Source: Brachypterus glaber
Taxonomy: Eukaryota; Arthropoda; Insecta; Coleoptera; Kateretidae
DNA length: 64,000 nt
Direction of reading: 5' to 3'
Assembly: GCA_958510825.1 (NCBI GenBank)
Contig: OY294047.1
Location: 35,933,747-35,997,746, forward strand
Part shown: piece after piece, positions 43,253 through 54,458 of the stretch
Numbering within the stretch: the stretch's first letter is position 1
Layout of the letters: each line of letters starts with the position of its first letter
Translations under genes and position numbers: made by a program
Notes under the pieces: generated by a model
Told to the model about the DNA's origin: nothing
Databases searched by the model: none
What the model saw: the letters and a program-made list of their open reading frames with translations, nothing else

Positions 43253-43500
43253 TAATTACCAGAGTTGATACTTTCATCACAATATCAGGGTCGGACAACA
43301 GGATTTTTACGTTATTTCTAATTTTTGGTGAGTTTGTTTAATACATACCTATGCCGAATAAGATTATATGTCTGTATACAGACATATAATCTTATTCGTC
43401 ATAGGTACGTATTAAAGAAACTCACCAAAAATTAGAAATAATTTAAAATTCCTGTTGTCCGACCCTGTTATTGTAATGAAAGTATCAACTCTGATAATTA
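43253..43500. repeat. Near-perfect 248-bp palindrome without a loop
   Basis: taattaccagagttgatact, gggtcggacaacagg and gtttaatacatacctatgcc on the left are mirrored by ggcataggt-like, cctgttgtccgaccc and agtatcaactctgataatta on the right. The centre is the exact dyad tgtctgtatacagaca (about 43369-43384). Arm identity is very high, which suggests a young element or an ongoing conversion. Such a sequence can extrude as a cruciform. Confidence 0.88.
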
Positions 43501-43509
43501 CACAAGAGG

Positions 43510-44115
43510 CTAGGAATTGTGCGGGAAAAATTCGCTGTTTTCATGAAAATTTGCTGTCTGGAAATAATTACGACCGGCGCATCGCAAACCAACTTTTATA
43601 TTTTTTTCATCGCAGAATGATACATATTGTTTTATTACTTATCTTAATATTTTTACAGGCATATTCTTTAATTTGGTTAATATAATTCCATTCTCAATTG
43701 CTAAACCAAAACCTTTTTTGTCCTTTTTTAAATTGCAAATTATGGTTCTGTCAATAGTTCAGTCACTTAATGCAGTACTGACTAGCGCGGTACTGCGCTA
43801 TAAAAGTCAACCTATAAAATCTGTCATTACATTTTATAAAAAGAATATTTTGTTGTATTTCTTGGTAAATAATAAAGTAATAACAATAATTATAAATAGT
43901 AACATATTCATAATTAATTATTAATTAGTTTTAGGTATGAAATCTTGTACTTAAAAGAGAAATTCTGAAAAACATAATACTACAGCGATTCTCACTAGAA
44001 TTTTATATAGTAGAAAATTTCCGATATAACTGTAATATGATTGGACAGAATAAACACGTGGTCAGAAATATTGTTAAATGATTGGTTTATGAAAACGTTA
44101 AAAAAAAACTACTCA
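43510..44115 (+). mobile_element. Dispersed repeat (copy of 7145-7855, opposite orientation)
   Basis: Starts gcgggaaaaattcgctgttt, tcatgaaaatttgctgtctg. It continues through cagtactgactagcgcggta, taaagtaataacaataatta and cacgtggtcagaaatattgt. It has one arm only of the terminal hairpin found at 7712-7834. A plus-strand frame (43673-43924) is antisense to the possible exon remnant noted there. Confidence 0.75.
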
Positions 44116-44385
44116 AAAGAAAAGCTTTACCCCTGACGGAAATTACTGACTGATTTACTCAACTATCTATTCTACTGCCAATTTCCGAAATCTACCACTC
44201 ATTTTTACCAACTGAACAGTGAATTTTCCCAACTCGAGCGTGGTTGGGGGGTCGTCCCCTAAAAATTACAATAAAAAAAATAGTGTGTCATATTGACACT
44301 ATTTGACAATATTTTTGCACCTGTAATAATGGACTTGCCCACTTTCGAATAATAAAAGTGTTGGCTTAGGAAAAGGAAGGAACTA

Positions 44386-44447
44386 GGGGTGCATTATCGA
44401 CCGTAACTTCAACTAGGACACGCTGCATGGAAGTTCAATGCACCCCC
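44386..44447. repeat. Small foldback, GGGGTGCATT arms
   Basis: ggggtgcatt ... aacttc on the left; gaagttcaatgcacccc on the right. Confidence 0.65.
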
Positions 44448-44642
44448 GTTTTGCTGCAAGTGGAACAGTCGCAGTGACGTACTGATGGGAAGGGGTAATA
44501 TTGCCTAAATCTACACGAAGAAAAATGTTTTAGTATTTATTACCACACATTTAGTAATCATTACCTAAAAGTTTAGCAGTTTTCATTTAAATAGGCTTTC
44601 AAAAAAAAAAGAGAATTAAAATCGATTTATAAATAACGAAGA

Positions 44643-44783
44643 TACCGTCCCCTATCTTATAAAACGACGTAACTGACATAATTTTCAATTTTATTTTACA
44701 TTTTCTCGACGTTTTATGACATTCTAAACCCCAAAATGCCAAAAAAATTGTAAGTTCAACGGTTTGTGAGATAGGGGACGATA
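44643..44783. repeat. Inverted pair, TACCGTCCCCTATCT arms
   Basis: taccgtcccctatcttataa and tttgtgagataggggacgat are inverted. The centre carries ttctcgacgttttatgacat. Confidence 0.6.
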
Positions 44784-44937
44784 TGGAAGACTGAAGAGAA
44801 AAAAGTACATAACTTATTTCGATTTTTTTTTTAAATAAAATTCAACGACAAAAAATAATCTTTGGATTGGTACCTTTTAGGCAAAAAAAAAATAAAATCG
44901 CTTACAAAATAACCAAGATATTAAAATTTAATATACA

Positions 44938-45130
44938 GGATGTCCAGTAAATGTTCTCATTAATTTTAAGGGTTGATTCTACATAGGAAAATATGAAAAA
45001 GTTCCTATAATCATATGTCTAAAATGCGTCGTAAGGGAACTAAGCCCCTTCTAAAGTGGCTAAAAAAATCGATTTTTTTTAATAACTCAGGAACGCTTTG
45101 AGGTACAGCAAAGTCTTGTGACAGTTGCTG
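44938..45130 (+). mobile_element. Diverged ACAGGGTGTA-family end
   Basis: acaggatgtccagtaaatgt, ttgattctacataggaaaat, aaaaagttcctataatcata, aatgcgtcgtaagggaacta and ataactcaggaacgctttga follow the order of 29358-29530 with many substitutions. Confidence 0.7.
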
Positions 45131-45155
45131 ATATTTTAATTTTTTTTAATAATGG

Positions 45156-45282
45156 AGGGGTTCAGAGCAGAAGTGAATCAAGTTCTTATGGACTTGATCC
45201 ATTTTACTTCTGAAACGAATTGGTTTCAGACGTGAAATGGATCGTCCATAAGGCACTTGATCCACTTCTGCTCTGAACCCCT
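45156..45282. repeat. 127-bp hairpin, AGGGGTTCAGAGCAGAAGTG arms
   Basis: aggggttcagagcagaagtg ... tatggacttgatccattt on the left; aaatggatcgtccata ... cacttctgctctgaacccct on the right; centre acgaattggtt. It directly follows the diverged ACAGGGTGTA-family end. Confidence 0.85.
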
Positions 45283-46266
45283 CAAATAACCATGTGTCTA
45301 AAGATTTATTTTTATAAAACTGTAAAAATTTTGAAATAAATTTAATGTTATCCTGTCTTCTCATTAATTTTTTTTGACATGTTATAAAACGGTTTATTTT
45401 GAGTAAAAAGGTTTGTATAGACATGTGTCTAAAAATCCATGGTTTCTCCGGGTAAATTGGATGAAACAGTCAGGAAAGTCATGAATCAATGATTCATATA
45501 ATGCTCAAAAATTTCTGTACTTGTGTGAGAAGGTACTAGGTGTTAAATGTTATCCATAAAAATTTGAAACGAGCCTTTTCTTTTTTCTAACCTTGCTTCC
45601 ATTTTAATTGAAAAAGAATAAAAGTTAATTTGTAATTAAATTACACTACCGTAACCATTTTCCACAGTGGTGGATACTTTTCACTGACATTTTAGTAAAA
45701 GGTAAAGCTATATCTTTTTCCTGTAAACGAGGTAAAGATGGTTTGGACTTCCAACGTTCGAGGGAAATTGTGGTATTCCAAGCAGAAACGGGCCTTAAAA
45801 TGGGATTTTATCATAAATTGATCCTGCATGATGTTCTATTTCGCCGAACCCTCCCTCCCTGGTTTGAGATTTCGTTAAGCCCCTTACCAACTCTATCTTT
45901 TGATTTTCTATGTAGCCAGGTTATTTAAAACAATATTAATTTTTGAGGCAAAACTGTCACCTCAAGATAACCTCATATGGAACATTGTTTTAAACTCAAA
46001 ATGTAACTTTTTGGCTCTACCCATTTAATTTTTCACAAAACCTTATTTCACTTAACCCTAATAGATATACAACAATGTTATTTTCAGGATATAAAGATTG
46101 ATCTTAATAGATTATTTCCCGCTGGATTAAAATAATAATTGATAAATCTTTTCTCGTTTCATAGAAACTTCAATCCGAAATTTCCCAAAAATAGCATTTT
46201 TCTGCACTTTCAAAATTAAAATTTTCGAAAAGGAAACCTGACCCAATATAGTTATTTTAAGAGCGC

Positions 46267-46268
<2 letters not shown>

Positions 46269-46327
<59 letters not shown>
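46269..46327. repeat. (ATT)n microsatellite, about 19 copies
   Basis: Uninterrupted trinucleotide run of about 59 bp, likely length-polymorphic. Confidence 0.95.
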
Positions 46328-46328
<1 letters not shown>

Positions 46329-47046
46329 ATTTGGTTTAGAGCAGAGGTCTAGGACCTATTCTAGCTCAATTTATGTAAAACAAAATTATAAGTAATAAAC
46401 AAAAATTTACAATAAACATCAAATAAGAACATTGGTCATATATCTATCGTAACGGTTTTTAAAAGTGTTTACAGTTGTAGCTGTTACGACGTCATTTGGT
46501 AGGCTATTCCCGTTTGTGCGCAATATGAGTCATAATGACGCGAAAGAAGAAATCACATTTTGCGCTCGTAATACAAACAGCATTTTTTCTACGATCTAAA
46601 ACGAATAAATAAACCTTACCTTACATTTTTCTGCAAATCTGGTTGTTTAGAAGTAAAATCCTCATCAGTCACTCTCCATAATTCCTTCATGAGAACAAAT
46701 ATTTAGCACTCAAATATGTAGCACACGAAATTGAAAATAAATTAAAATTAAATAATAATTTTATATTAAAAAAAATGGCGGAAAACAACATCTCGTAGCA
46801 TCAACGAACTAATAACTCTTCTCTCTAGAATACGCATACCGTTACTATAAAGTATCGCCAACATCTCGGTTTGTTCGTAAACAAATTTGTTTACGTTTGT
46901 TATTTGCAAATAACAAACTAGTAGGTATAGTCAGGCCTAAACAATAACAATAACCAGTAACTGTTATTGTTGTCTCTGTTAGAACAAAGATGTGCGAGTA
47001 AGACAGACGAATGTATATGTTGGCTACGTTTTTGTCAGTTTTTACA

Positions 47047-47070
47047 AATAATAATAATAATAATAATAAT
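47047..47070. repeat. (AAT)n microsatellite, 8 copies
   Basis: Uninterrupted trinucleotide run. Confidence 0.95.
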
Positions 47071-48472
47071 ACCTATTATTTCTTTGCGAAGCATATACTT
47101 GACAGTTGCTTACGATTGACCTGCCGGTTGCCTACACTCTAGCGCGCAAAATTCAATTTTGCGCTAGCTGTCATGGTAACGAGCAGAAATGTGAAATGCT
47201 AAGAAATAGGTTATTTTGCTGTCTAAAAACGTCATTTGTTTTTGTAGAAATGTTACCTTTTCTATTAGATCGTAGAAAAAAAGCATTTTCGCGAACATGA
47301 AAAAAATAATTATTAGTATTCCCTTTGGTTATTCTTCTGTAAAATATATTTATACATAAGTTATTATCATTATACATAACTTATTATGATCTCCCTTTTA
47401 ACATGGAACGTCTCCAATGAGGGTGCTGCTTTTAGAATTTAGAACAGTCATTTGCGATTAAAAGTTTAAAAAATATATACACAACACGGTGAATAAAAAC
47501 GTTATACGGAAAGTCTCAAGGGGGATATTAACACGCAAAAACCTCAAGTAGAAATGGGAAAATTATGTTTTAATTCGGGGAAAAAGTTTTAAAGTATTAT
47601 ATACTCCGAGAACAATAATTGGTTTAAGAAATTAGATTTTATAAAGTTAAATAAATTGACATAAAAGTTTTGATTTATACAAGATCTAAAGCTTTATTTA
47701 TTGAATAATGGAGTAGATGACACCATGCCATGCGAACTTCCCCTACTACCCTAAAAAGCAGCAACTCCATATTAAATAAAACTGAGATAATGGCAAAAAC
47801 AGTAAATCGTCTTAGCCACACCCTTGTGTTATAGGTAGAATCGAGAAAGTGGGCGTATTTTAGGTTTAAAGTACCTTTATTATAACACAAGTTTCGCAAT
47901 TATTAATTATTTATTTAAATAGAAAATGGCACTTACTGCTTTTTAGCTTAGATCTCGTAGTAAAAAGCAGTATGTGACAAGATAAAGAGAAATCAACCAA
48001 AAAAATATAAAAAAATATTTTTAAATTTCCTTTTAAAAGTCAATTTTACTTTACCCTTGGGCCCAAGGAAAGTCTTGCGTTAGTGAAAAAAAAATTGAAA
48101 AATTTTTAATGCTTTTTTTCACGTTTCTCGACGTTTTATATCCAAAAAAAAAAACGATTTCCCTAAAAAAATCTGTCCGTCGGTCTGTCTGTTGGTCGGA
48201 ACGCCTCTTAATCAATTTAATTTATTTTATTTTTTATTTTAATAGGCCTAATATATATTTTTTTGTTACAGGTATGTGCCCTGTTACTGATAAGTTATCA
48301 GAATTACCCATTCGTGTTTGGCTAACGTTTAGGTACAATGACATAATATAAAATTTATATTTAATATAGGTATGTATACTTTTCTTTAATTAAAATTTAC
48401 GTGAGAAATTCCTATACATAGCCAAGCATAGACAAGCATTTAATAATAGAAAAAAAATGGAAGTTTTTTGTA

Positions 48473-50385
48473 CACTTCGCGCAAAAATTAAGGGAGCAGA
48501 AAAAAATCTAATTTTTTCTATGATTTTTGACGAGCTGTATCTCAGTGAAAAATGGTCTTAGAGACTTTAAAAAAAAAGGATTTTGTAGCTCTAAGATTCT
48601 AGTTTTCCATTTTTTTAGCCAAAAAAATTTCTGAGCGACGGTTCCAACGCAATTCGAAGAAATAGCGCAAAAAAAGTATTTTTTAAATTTTCAGTAAATT
48701 TTTTCTTGCTCCACGGGCTCGGAAATTTTTTTTTTGATTAAGCGATCATATGGATCAGATAGCCTGTTTATTCAGCTTTAATTAGACGTTTGGCGATTTT
48801 CTCTACGCCAATTCCTCACGGAGATATCCTATTTTTAATGAAAAGGGATCCTTTTGTCCTTAATTAAGGATATCTCGGGAGGCATAGCGTAGTGGCTAGC
48901 GCGTATGCATAGCAAGTCTACTATCGTGAGTTCGATTCTCACTGGCGCCGATTTGCCTTTTTCAGTTAATTAATAATTGAAATTTGGCGAAGGCGATAAG
49001 TGAAACGGACACTCCCTAGAAACTGGTTCGAAAGTCAGTATAAGCCGGTGGTTCCCTCTACTACTAGCCCACACAAGTCCTGGACTTAGGGGATGCTTAA
49101 TTAAGTAGAATAGTACGAGGTTAAACAAACATGTAATCAATGGTCGTACAGAAAATTGATGGGCAGTTTTGAAAACTAAAAAAATTTTTTCTAAAAGATG
49201 CAAAAAGTGCAGTCCATTTTCAAAGATGTTTTACGATTTTTGGGTAATTTCATGTTTTAGGGGTCCTATTGGGAACCTTAGAGAAGTTTGATTACTCATA
49301 TGATATGATTACTCATATTTTTAGAACTTTCTAGTTACACCTAAATAAAAATTTTAGATAATAAAAAAAGGTGAAAAATATATTTTTTTTTTAACCATGA
49401 CATGATTTTGTAGGAAATTTATTCCAGTTTTCAAAACAGCCCATTAAAAGATCAAATTTTCGCAAATCGGAATACAGAATGGGTCAACCATTTTGAAAAA
49501 TAGTAATTTTTTATAAAAAAAAAAAATTTTTTCGAAAAAAAAAAATTTTCAAAAAAAATTTTTTTTTTTTTTAATTTTTTAATTTTTTTTTTGAAATTTA
49601 GCGAGTTAGAGGATTGTCAAAAAAGTCGTGAAAAAACAATTTTTCCATTATAAACAGATTACACATTGTTTGCGAACAAAATTTTTGCTCTTTTAATTTT
49701 TTTTTTTAGTTTTGATCGATCGGTCCAGAAAACCCGTTTAATGGATCGATTTATTATTTTACATGGCTATTGGGAGTACGATGAGGTAAAAAATGTGCTG
49801 ACATTAGCGGTTCCTTAAAAATTAGCAAAGATATGGTTGATTAACCAAAGGAAGGGAAAAAGGGACTTTTTTCGATACTTTTGAAGTGAATGTGAAGAAT
49901 AAAATAATTAATTTTTTTTTCAAACCATGGCACGATCTTTTAGAAAATTTATTTCAGTTTTCAAAACTACCCATCAATTTTCTGTACGACCATTGATTGC
50001 TCAGATATCCTTAATTAAGGACAAAAGGATCCTTTTTCATTAAAAATCGGATATCTCCGTGAGGAATTGGCGTAGAGAAAATCGCCAAACGTCAAATTAA
50101 AGCTGAATAAACAGGCTATCTGATCCATATAATTGCTTAATCAAAAAAAAAATCCGAGCCCGTGGAGCAAGAAAAAATTTACTGAAAATTTAAAAAAAAA
50201 AATTGCGCTATTTCTTCGAAATGCGTTAGAACCGTCGCCCAGAAAATTTTTTGGCCAAAAAATCGGAAAACAAGAATCTTAGAGCTACAAAATGCTATTT
50301 TTAAAAAGTCTCTAAGACCATTTTTCACAAAAATCACCGAAAAATTTAGATTTTTTTTCTGCTCCCTTAATTTTTGCGCGAAGTG
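48473..50385. mobile_element. Mariner-type foldback, CACTTCGCGCAAAAATTAAG ends, interrupted by a SINE
   Basis: TA|CACTTCGCGCAAAAATTAAG at 48473, with its complement ending at 50385|TA. The arms pair over about 450 bp (ccgtggagcaagaaaaaatt, gatcagatagcctgtttatt, ggagatatcc) and again beyond the SINE (cagaaaattgatgggcagtt). The TA flanks indicate Tc1/mariner-type insertion. The spacer 49206-49927 has no transposase frame and is partly pure A/T. A direct repeat of about 50 bp lies inside it (about 49396 and 49920). Without the SINE the element would be about 1.66 kb. Confidence 0.88.
48887..49135 (+). mobile_element. tRNA-derived SINE, copy 2, inside the left arm
   Basis: Head gggaggcatagcgtagtggc (A box) and gagttcgattctcac (B box, ending tggcgccg at 48950), then the body shared with 16665-16936, to acatgta. 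The right arm of the host palindrome reads aattaaggatatctgagcaa, tcaatggtcg without interruption, which fixes the insertion between ggatatct and atcaatgg. An obvious long target duplication is not seen. Confidence 0.9.
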
Positions 50386-50559
50386 TAATATAATTTAATT
50401 AAAAGGTAAGCGAATAATAAAATAATTCGATCAAAAGGAACTTCTTTTAGAAAAACATAAACCGCGTTTGTTTCTAATACATTTTCTTTTATTGTATAAA
50501 AATAAATCCTTTTAGTTTTTTCTCAGAACTATATCCCGATAGATTTTTTCAAACATACG

Positions 50560-51125
50560 GGGTGATTTAGAAATAAGTCATAAAATTTTAAGGTTTCTAG
50601 GTCCAAAAATATGAAAATAAGTTTCTATAAACGTTGATCCGGAAATCTGCCCTAAGGAAACTACAACCCTCCTAAGGGCACATATGAAAAGTAGTTTTTA
50701 TTTAATATCTCTAGAGTTAACAGTAACAATTTTTTGCATATGCCTTAACAATGATAAAGGTTACCATTTTACGTAATTTTTATATGGTAATTTTAACCAG
50801 GGACGTGCAAAATGTGGGGGCGATGTCACTTTTTTGACCCAGTTTTTTTTATCTGTAGAATTTTTTACCTTTTTTCAGTAAAATATGAGTCTTTACTAAA
50901 AAATACATTAAAAAGGTACCCTTTATGTAACGTCGTAGGGCCAAACGTTCTCGAGAAAATTGCAGAAAAAATTTCTAACCATCCAAAATAGGAACTAAAA
51001 AATGCGCCAGTAAAAATGTCAATACTGCAGAGTGATTCTACATCAAAAACTATAAAAAAAAGTTCCCATATACAAATATCCACAAATCGATTTAAGGGAG
51101 CTACGGTCCCCTAAAAAGTGTCATT
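50560..51125 (+). mobile_element. Diverged ACAGGGTGTA-family copy
   Basis: gggtgatttagaaataagtc, then aatatgaaaataagtttcta, aaccagggacgtgcaaaatg, cgttctcgagaaaattgcag and gtgattctacatcaaaaact keep the family order. It is too diverged to pair its arms by eye. Confidence 0.65.
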
Positions 51126-51442
51126 CATTAGGAGGCCTTAGTACTCTGATGTTCGAACCTGTATATCGATAAATTAATATATTACTGATACTTGTCGTAA
51201 CAGTGTAACATTGTTGGTGAAAATGTCAATTTCGGTCCCGTTATGGGCCCCCAAAGTGCCGTTAAAATGGTTTTATAAATGCAAACTCGCTATCATCGTA
51301 TACTAAAAAATTCTTTATTTTATGTAAATTATTTATAACCAATGGTCGGATCGAAGTATTCATCTACCGGGGGCTCTTAAAAATAAAAATTTTAAAGAAC
51401 AATATTTTAAAGTAAATAAAAACTTTAAACTATATGTTTCTA

Positions 51443-51704
51443 TTTTGCGACTCTTATAAGCTCATAATCACACGCATTTTGCGTGTTCTTAAGAGGTTTG
51501 TACTTTTTTTCCTTTGGGTTGGCACAGAAAAAAGCCTATCGCTTGACGTGCATATGTCAACGTCTCCAGACGTGCATATGTCAACGTCGCCAGAGACCAC
51601 AATTATTTCTGACGTCGCTTTAAAGTTTTATTTTCTACAAAGTTGTGTTTAGGTTATTTTTACTGTGTTAAAATTGTGGCTTGGTTACTTGCAGTGAAAA
51701 AGAG
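51443..51704 (+). mobile_element. 'Body plus hairpin' repeat, body only (copy D)
   Basis: ttctattttgcgactcttat, aagctcataatcacacgcat, gcgtgttctta ... ggcttggttacttgcagtga, aaaagagaa. A 21-bp direct repeat (gacgtgcatatgtcaacgtc at about 51545 and 51570) is private to this copy. The sequence then switches abruptly to LINE coding DNA. Confidence 0.75.
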
Positions 51705-52090
51705 AACATGACTATAATGCCTATAACAATTCTCCCTCTGCTGTCCAAGGTACTTGAAAGAATTTTAGATATGCAGCTTCGAGATCATCTGCAAATTAAC
51801 ACTATACTGCCCTCTTGCCAGTCAGGTTTTAGACTTAATTTTAGTTGTGCCACTGCACTTGCTAGTATCTTAGATGTTCTCGTGGTTGCAACCGATTCTA
51901 ACCTGCTGACTGCTCGGATACTTTTAGATTTTAGTAAAGCATTTGAGACAATAGATCACGATATTTTACTTGCTATTCTTAAATACATTGGTCTATCACC
52001 AGAAGCAGTCAGCATGTTTCAGTCATATCTTAGCAACAGAACTCAAAGGGTCAGCATCAAGGATCTGTTGTCTGATATAGCTGCTGTGTT
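51705..52090 (+). pseudogene. LINE reverse transcriptase fragment
   Basis: An open frame carries ITILPLLSKVLERILDMQLR, LPSCQSGFR, the catalytic ARILLDFSKAFETIDHDIL block and SYLSNRTQRVS: fingers and first palm motif of a CR1/Jockey-type non-LTR RT. The PQG and YADD motifs are missing. After about 52090 the sequence turns into a tail with an aataaact word near 52243. The frame can be read from a TTG at 51681 into the preceding repeat, but homology begins only at about 51710. It is a 5'- and internally deleted copy, from a different lineage than the 4.8-kb element. Confidence 0.9.
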
Positions 52091-52506
52091 GTCATTTTTT
52101 TATATTCAGTGTTTTTTTTTTGATTAGCGGAAGGTCATACTTTCTGAGGACCAAATTACAATTTGTACTTAACAGAACCATTTTTGGTTCTTGGGAAGAG
52201 CTGAGCTAACTCTTTTTTGTTATGTATGTATACCCTTACATGAATAAACTTTGGACAAAGTATTGTTGCATTTTGTCCATTAAAAATTATAAGCAATGAC
52301 ATGTCTTTGCAGTTCAAGGAAAATCAAGTGGCAGATATTAATTGTTTATAAAATTTACTCCTACTGGGAAAGAAATAATTATTATTACTATAGGTGAAGA
52401 ACATTGATTTCACAGTCTGAAAACACGATAAATAATGGTTCTAAAGCTAGTAGTGAAAAAAAATCATTATTAAACTCTTCACATAGTCAAAAATTACCAT
52501 TTTTCC

Positions 52507-53010
52507 GCCCGTCTGTGTTTGCCTGTCCGTGTGTCAAATTTCTTGTGAGCACAATAACTTAAAAACAGAATATTCGATCAATATAAAAATTTCAAGAAAA
52601 ATCAAATTTCATGACAGGAATTGTTTTTGAAATAAAAAAGTATCTTTAAAAATAAAAAAAGTTATAGGAGGCGCCACTTTGCAAAAAAGGTAGAAAAATA
52701 GAATAAGAGTAAGAACTCTAAATCGTTGGAAAAAAATGATAATAACATTTTTTTTTTAGTTTTATTCAACGTTTTATGTAGTTTTAATTTTAATTTTTTT
52801 TTCTATTATTATATAAGTAATAAAAAAATTACGACCTTAACAAAAATTTAACCCCCCCTTCCCCCCCCCCCCAAACCGATTTTGCTTAAATACGAATTTG
52901 CCCAAGATAATATAAAAACACATCTGCATACCAAATTTCAAGTCGCTAACTCAAAGCGTTCTTTAGTTACGGTAGATACAGATAGACAGACCGACCGACA
53001 GACATCTTTT
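52507..53010. repeat. GTCYGTCC-type blocks, one in each orientation
   Basis: 52507-52640: ccgtctgtgtttgcctgtcc, cacaataacttaaaaacaga and attgtttttgaaataaa in the order of 33363-33475. 52960-53010: gtagatacagatagacagac, cgaccgacagac, the inverse type. A polyC run (52857-52872) lies between. Confidence 0.55.
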
Positions 53011-53189
53011 TTTTGCTTATTTTGATTTTTCTCGACTTTTCATAAGATGATTTAAGCAAAAAAAATTTTTTCACAATACTTTTTTTATGAGAAAGTAAAA
53101 ATAAAGATCGCGCGCGATAGGTTCGAAAAAGGCATTTTCTAGTAAATATGAGAGAAAACCTTGGAGAAAACGCAATATACAATCCACTG

Positions 53190-53240
53190 TAAAGAGTATA
53201 CTATAAAACACGAAGCTTTACATATCTTAACGGCTTGTTT
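53190..53240 (-). repeat. AAGCCGTGAAGRTAT short repeat, inverted copy
   Basis: The minus strand reads acaagccgttaagatatgta, aagcttcgtgttttatagta. Confidence 0.6.
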
Positions 53241-53523
53241 TAAAATATAATATTAAAGTTCGCAGAAAATGTGTCACAGAATGACGCTACTTGTGCGTGC
53301 TCGGCGTACAAAATTCGACATCAATCTGGGTGGATTTTCATTAAAAACCAACCCGGTTATTATTTGCACATGTGTTATAATAAGTTCCGGTGAAGTTCTG
53401 TTCGTAGACGGGAAATTGGACGGGAAAATTAATCGTATACACGGAAAGAAATCTGTAAAATTACATAATATCTATTTTCCTATATAAGGAATTCTAGTGT
53501 ATTTTTCAAGTTTCACAGCATTG

Positions 53524-53605
53524 GGAGCGTTCAAGTATTACGTAAGGCAAAATTTGGCTATTTTTGACCTCCAACCCCCCCCCATGTAACGCGGCGTAAC
53601 ATTTT
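53524..53605 (+). mobile_element. GGGAACGTTCAAG family, partial
   Basis: gggagcgttcaagtattacg, aggcaaaatttggctatttt, C9, atgtaacgcggcgtaac. Confidence 0.7.
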
Positions 53606-53611
53606 CCGGTT

Positions 53612-53705
53612 AAAAACCGGTTATTGCTTCCGTGTTTTAACCCAAAACCGGTCTAATGTAATTTCCGAAACTTGTTAACCGAAAACCGGTTATTGGCTAT
53701 GGTTT
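53612..53705. repeat. Cluster of AACCGGTTA words
   Basis: ccggttaaaaaccggttatt, aaaaccggtc, accgaaaaccggttattggc: four occurrences within 95 bp on both strands. This may be the end of another DNA element. Confidence 0.5.
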
Positions 53706-53867
53706 TCCATCTCTAATTGTTTTTGTTTAGAGGATTTAGTTAACTGTTGACCACGCCGTGTGCAATACAATTTGCAAGGAATCCGTCTCTAGATCATGAT
53801 CTACAATGCATTGTTAAAAACGTGATCCAATTAACATTTTATAACTTTATAATTTTTTAAGTGTTAC

Positions 53868-53915
53868 GTAACTTTTTTACTGACACCCCCCCCCCCCTCT
53901 GTAACGCGGCGTAAC
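53868..53915 (+). mobile_element. Short polyC/TAACGCGGCGTAAC fragment of the same family
   Basis: gttacgtaacttttttactg, C-run, tgtaacgcggcgtaac. It directly abuts the foldback starting at about 53920. Confidence 0.55.
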
Positions 53916-53919
53916 GTAT

Positions 53920-54458
53920 TATATCGAGCACACTTATTAATACATTAAACCAATACAAACAAAGCCGTAACTAAAGACAGAAAAAACGATTTACCGCGAA
54001 AGGACACTAAGTGTCCGACACTTACCGCAGGGAGACATCGAGACAGAAGACTACTATTTTCAATTTTACAGTGATTCCATAAAAAATTATTTGTTGAATT
54101 GTCGCACATATAAATGTCAAAAATATTATTAATAACATAAGATTTTAACTCATTGGTAGTGAGAAAAACTTAATGCGCTACTTCTAGGTAAGTTTTTTTC
54201 TGTGATCGGTCGTGTTTATGGAACTCAGCTCCGCTTCGGTCCCCACAAAATACGACCTCACACAGAAAAAGTCACTTATCTTTACTAGGAGCGCAAATAA
54301 CCATTTTATGGAATCACTCTATAAAATTAAATAGTAGTCCCGATGTCCCCCTGCTGTAAGTGTCGGACATTTAGTGTCCTTGCGCGGTAAATCGTTTTTT
54401 CTGTCTTTAGTTACGGCTTTGTATTGATTTAATCTGTTACTAAGTGTGCTCGATATAG
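53920..54458. mobile_element. 540-bp foldback with a hairpin at its centre
   Basis: Arms: tatatcgagcacacttatta, caaagccgtaactaaagaca, aacgatttaccgcg, tagtgtccgacactta and tgattccataaaa, each mirrored on the right. The loop contains the next hairpin. Confidence 0.85.
54175..54294. repeat. Central hairpin, GC core CTCCGCTTCGG
   Basis: gcgctacttctaggtaagtt, ctgtg, ggtcgt on the left; acgacc, cacag, cttatctttactaggagcgc on the right; centre ctcagctccgcttcggtccc. The complement of this core (cgaagcggag) is also the core of the hairpin at 54949. Confidence 0.7.

Larger units (their letters stand above)
45283..48472. other. 3.2 kb with microsatellites but no supported gene
   Basis: Short frames (45743-45928, 47106-47300, 47675-47899 minus, 48109-48351) have no recognised domain. 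Small dyads occur at 46876-46893 (gtaaacaaatttgtttac) and near 46943-46973 (aacaataaccag / ctgttattgtt). A GTCYGTCY block lies at 48172-48210. A host promoter or exon could hide here, but nothing in the sequence supports one. Confidence 0.4.

Noticed and set aside
53269..53487. 72-codon frame in a less AT-rich patch
   Set aside because: Looks slightly protein-like in composition, but nothing recognisable; it is short and isolated, with no splice partners evident.
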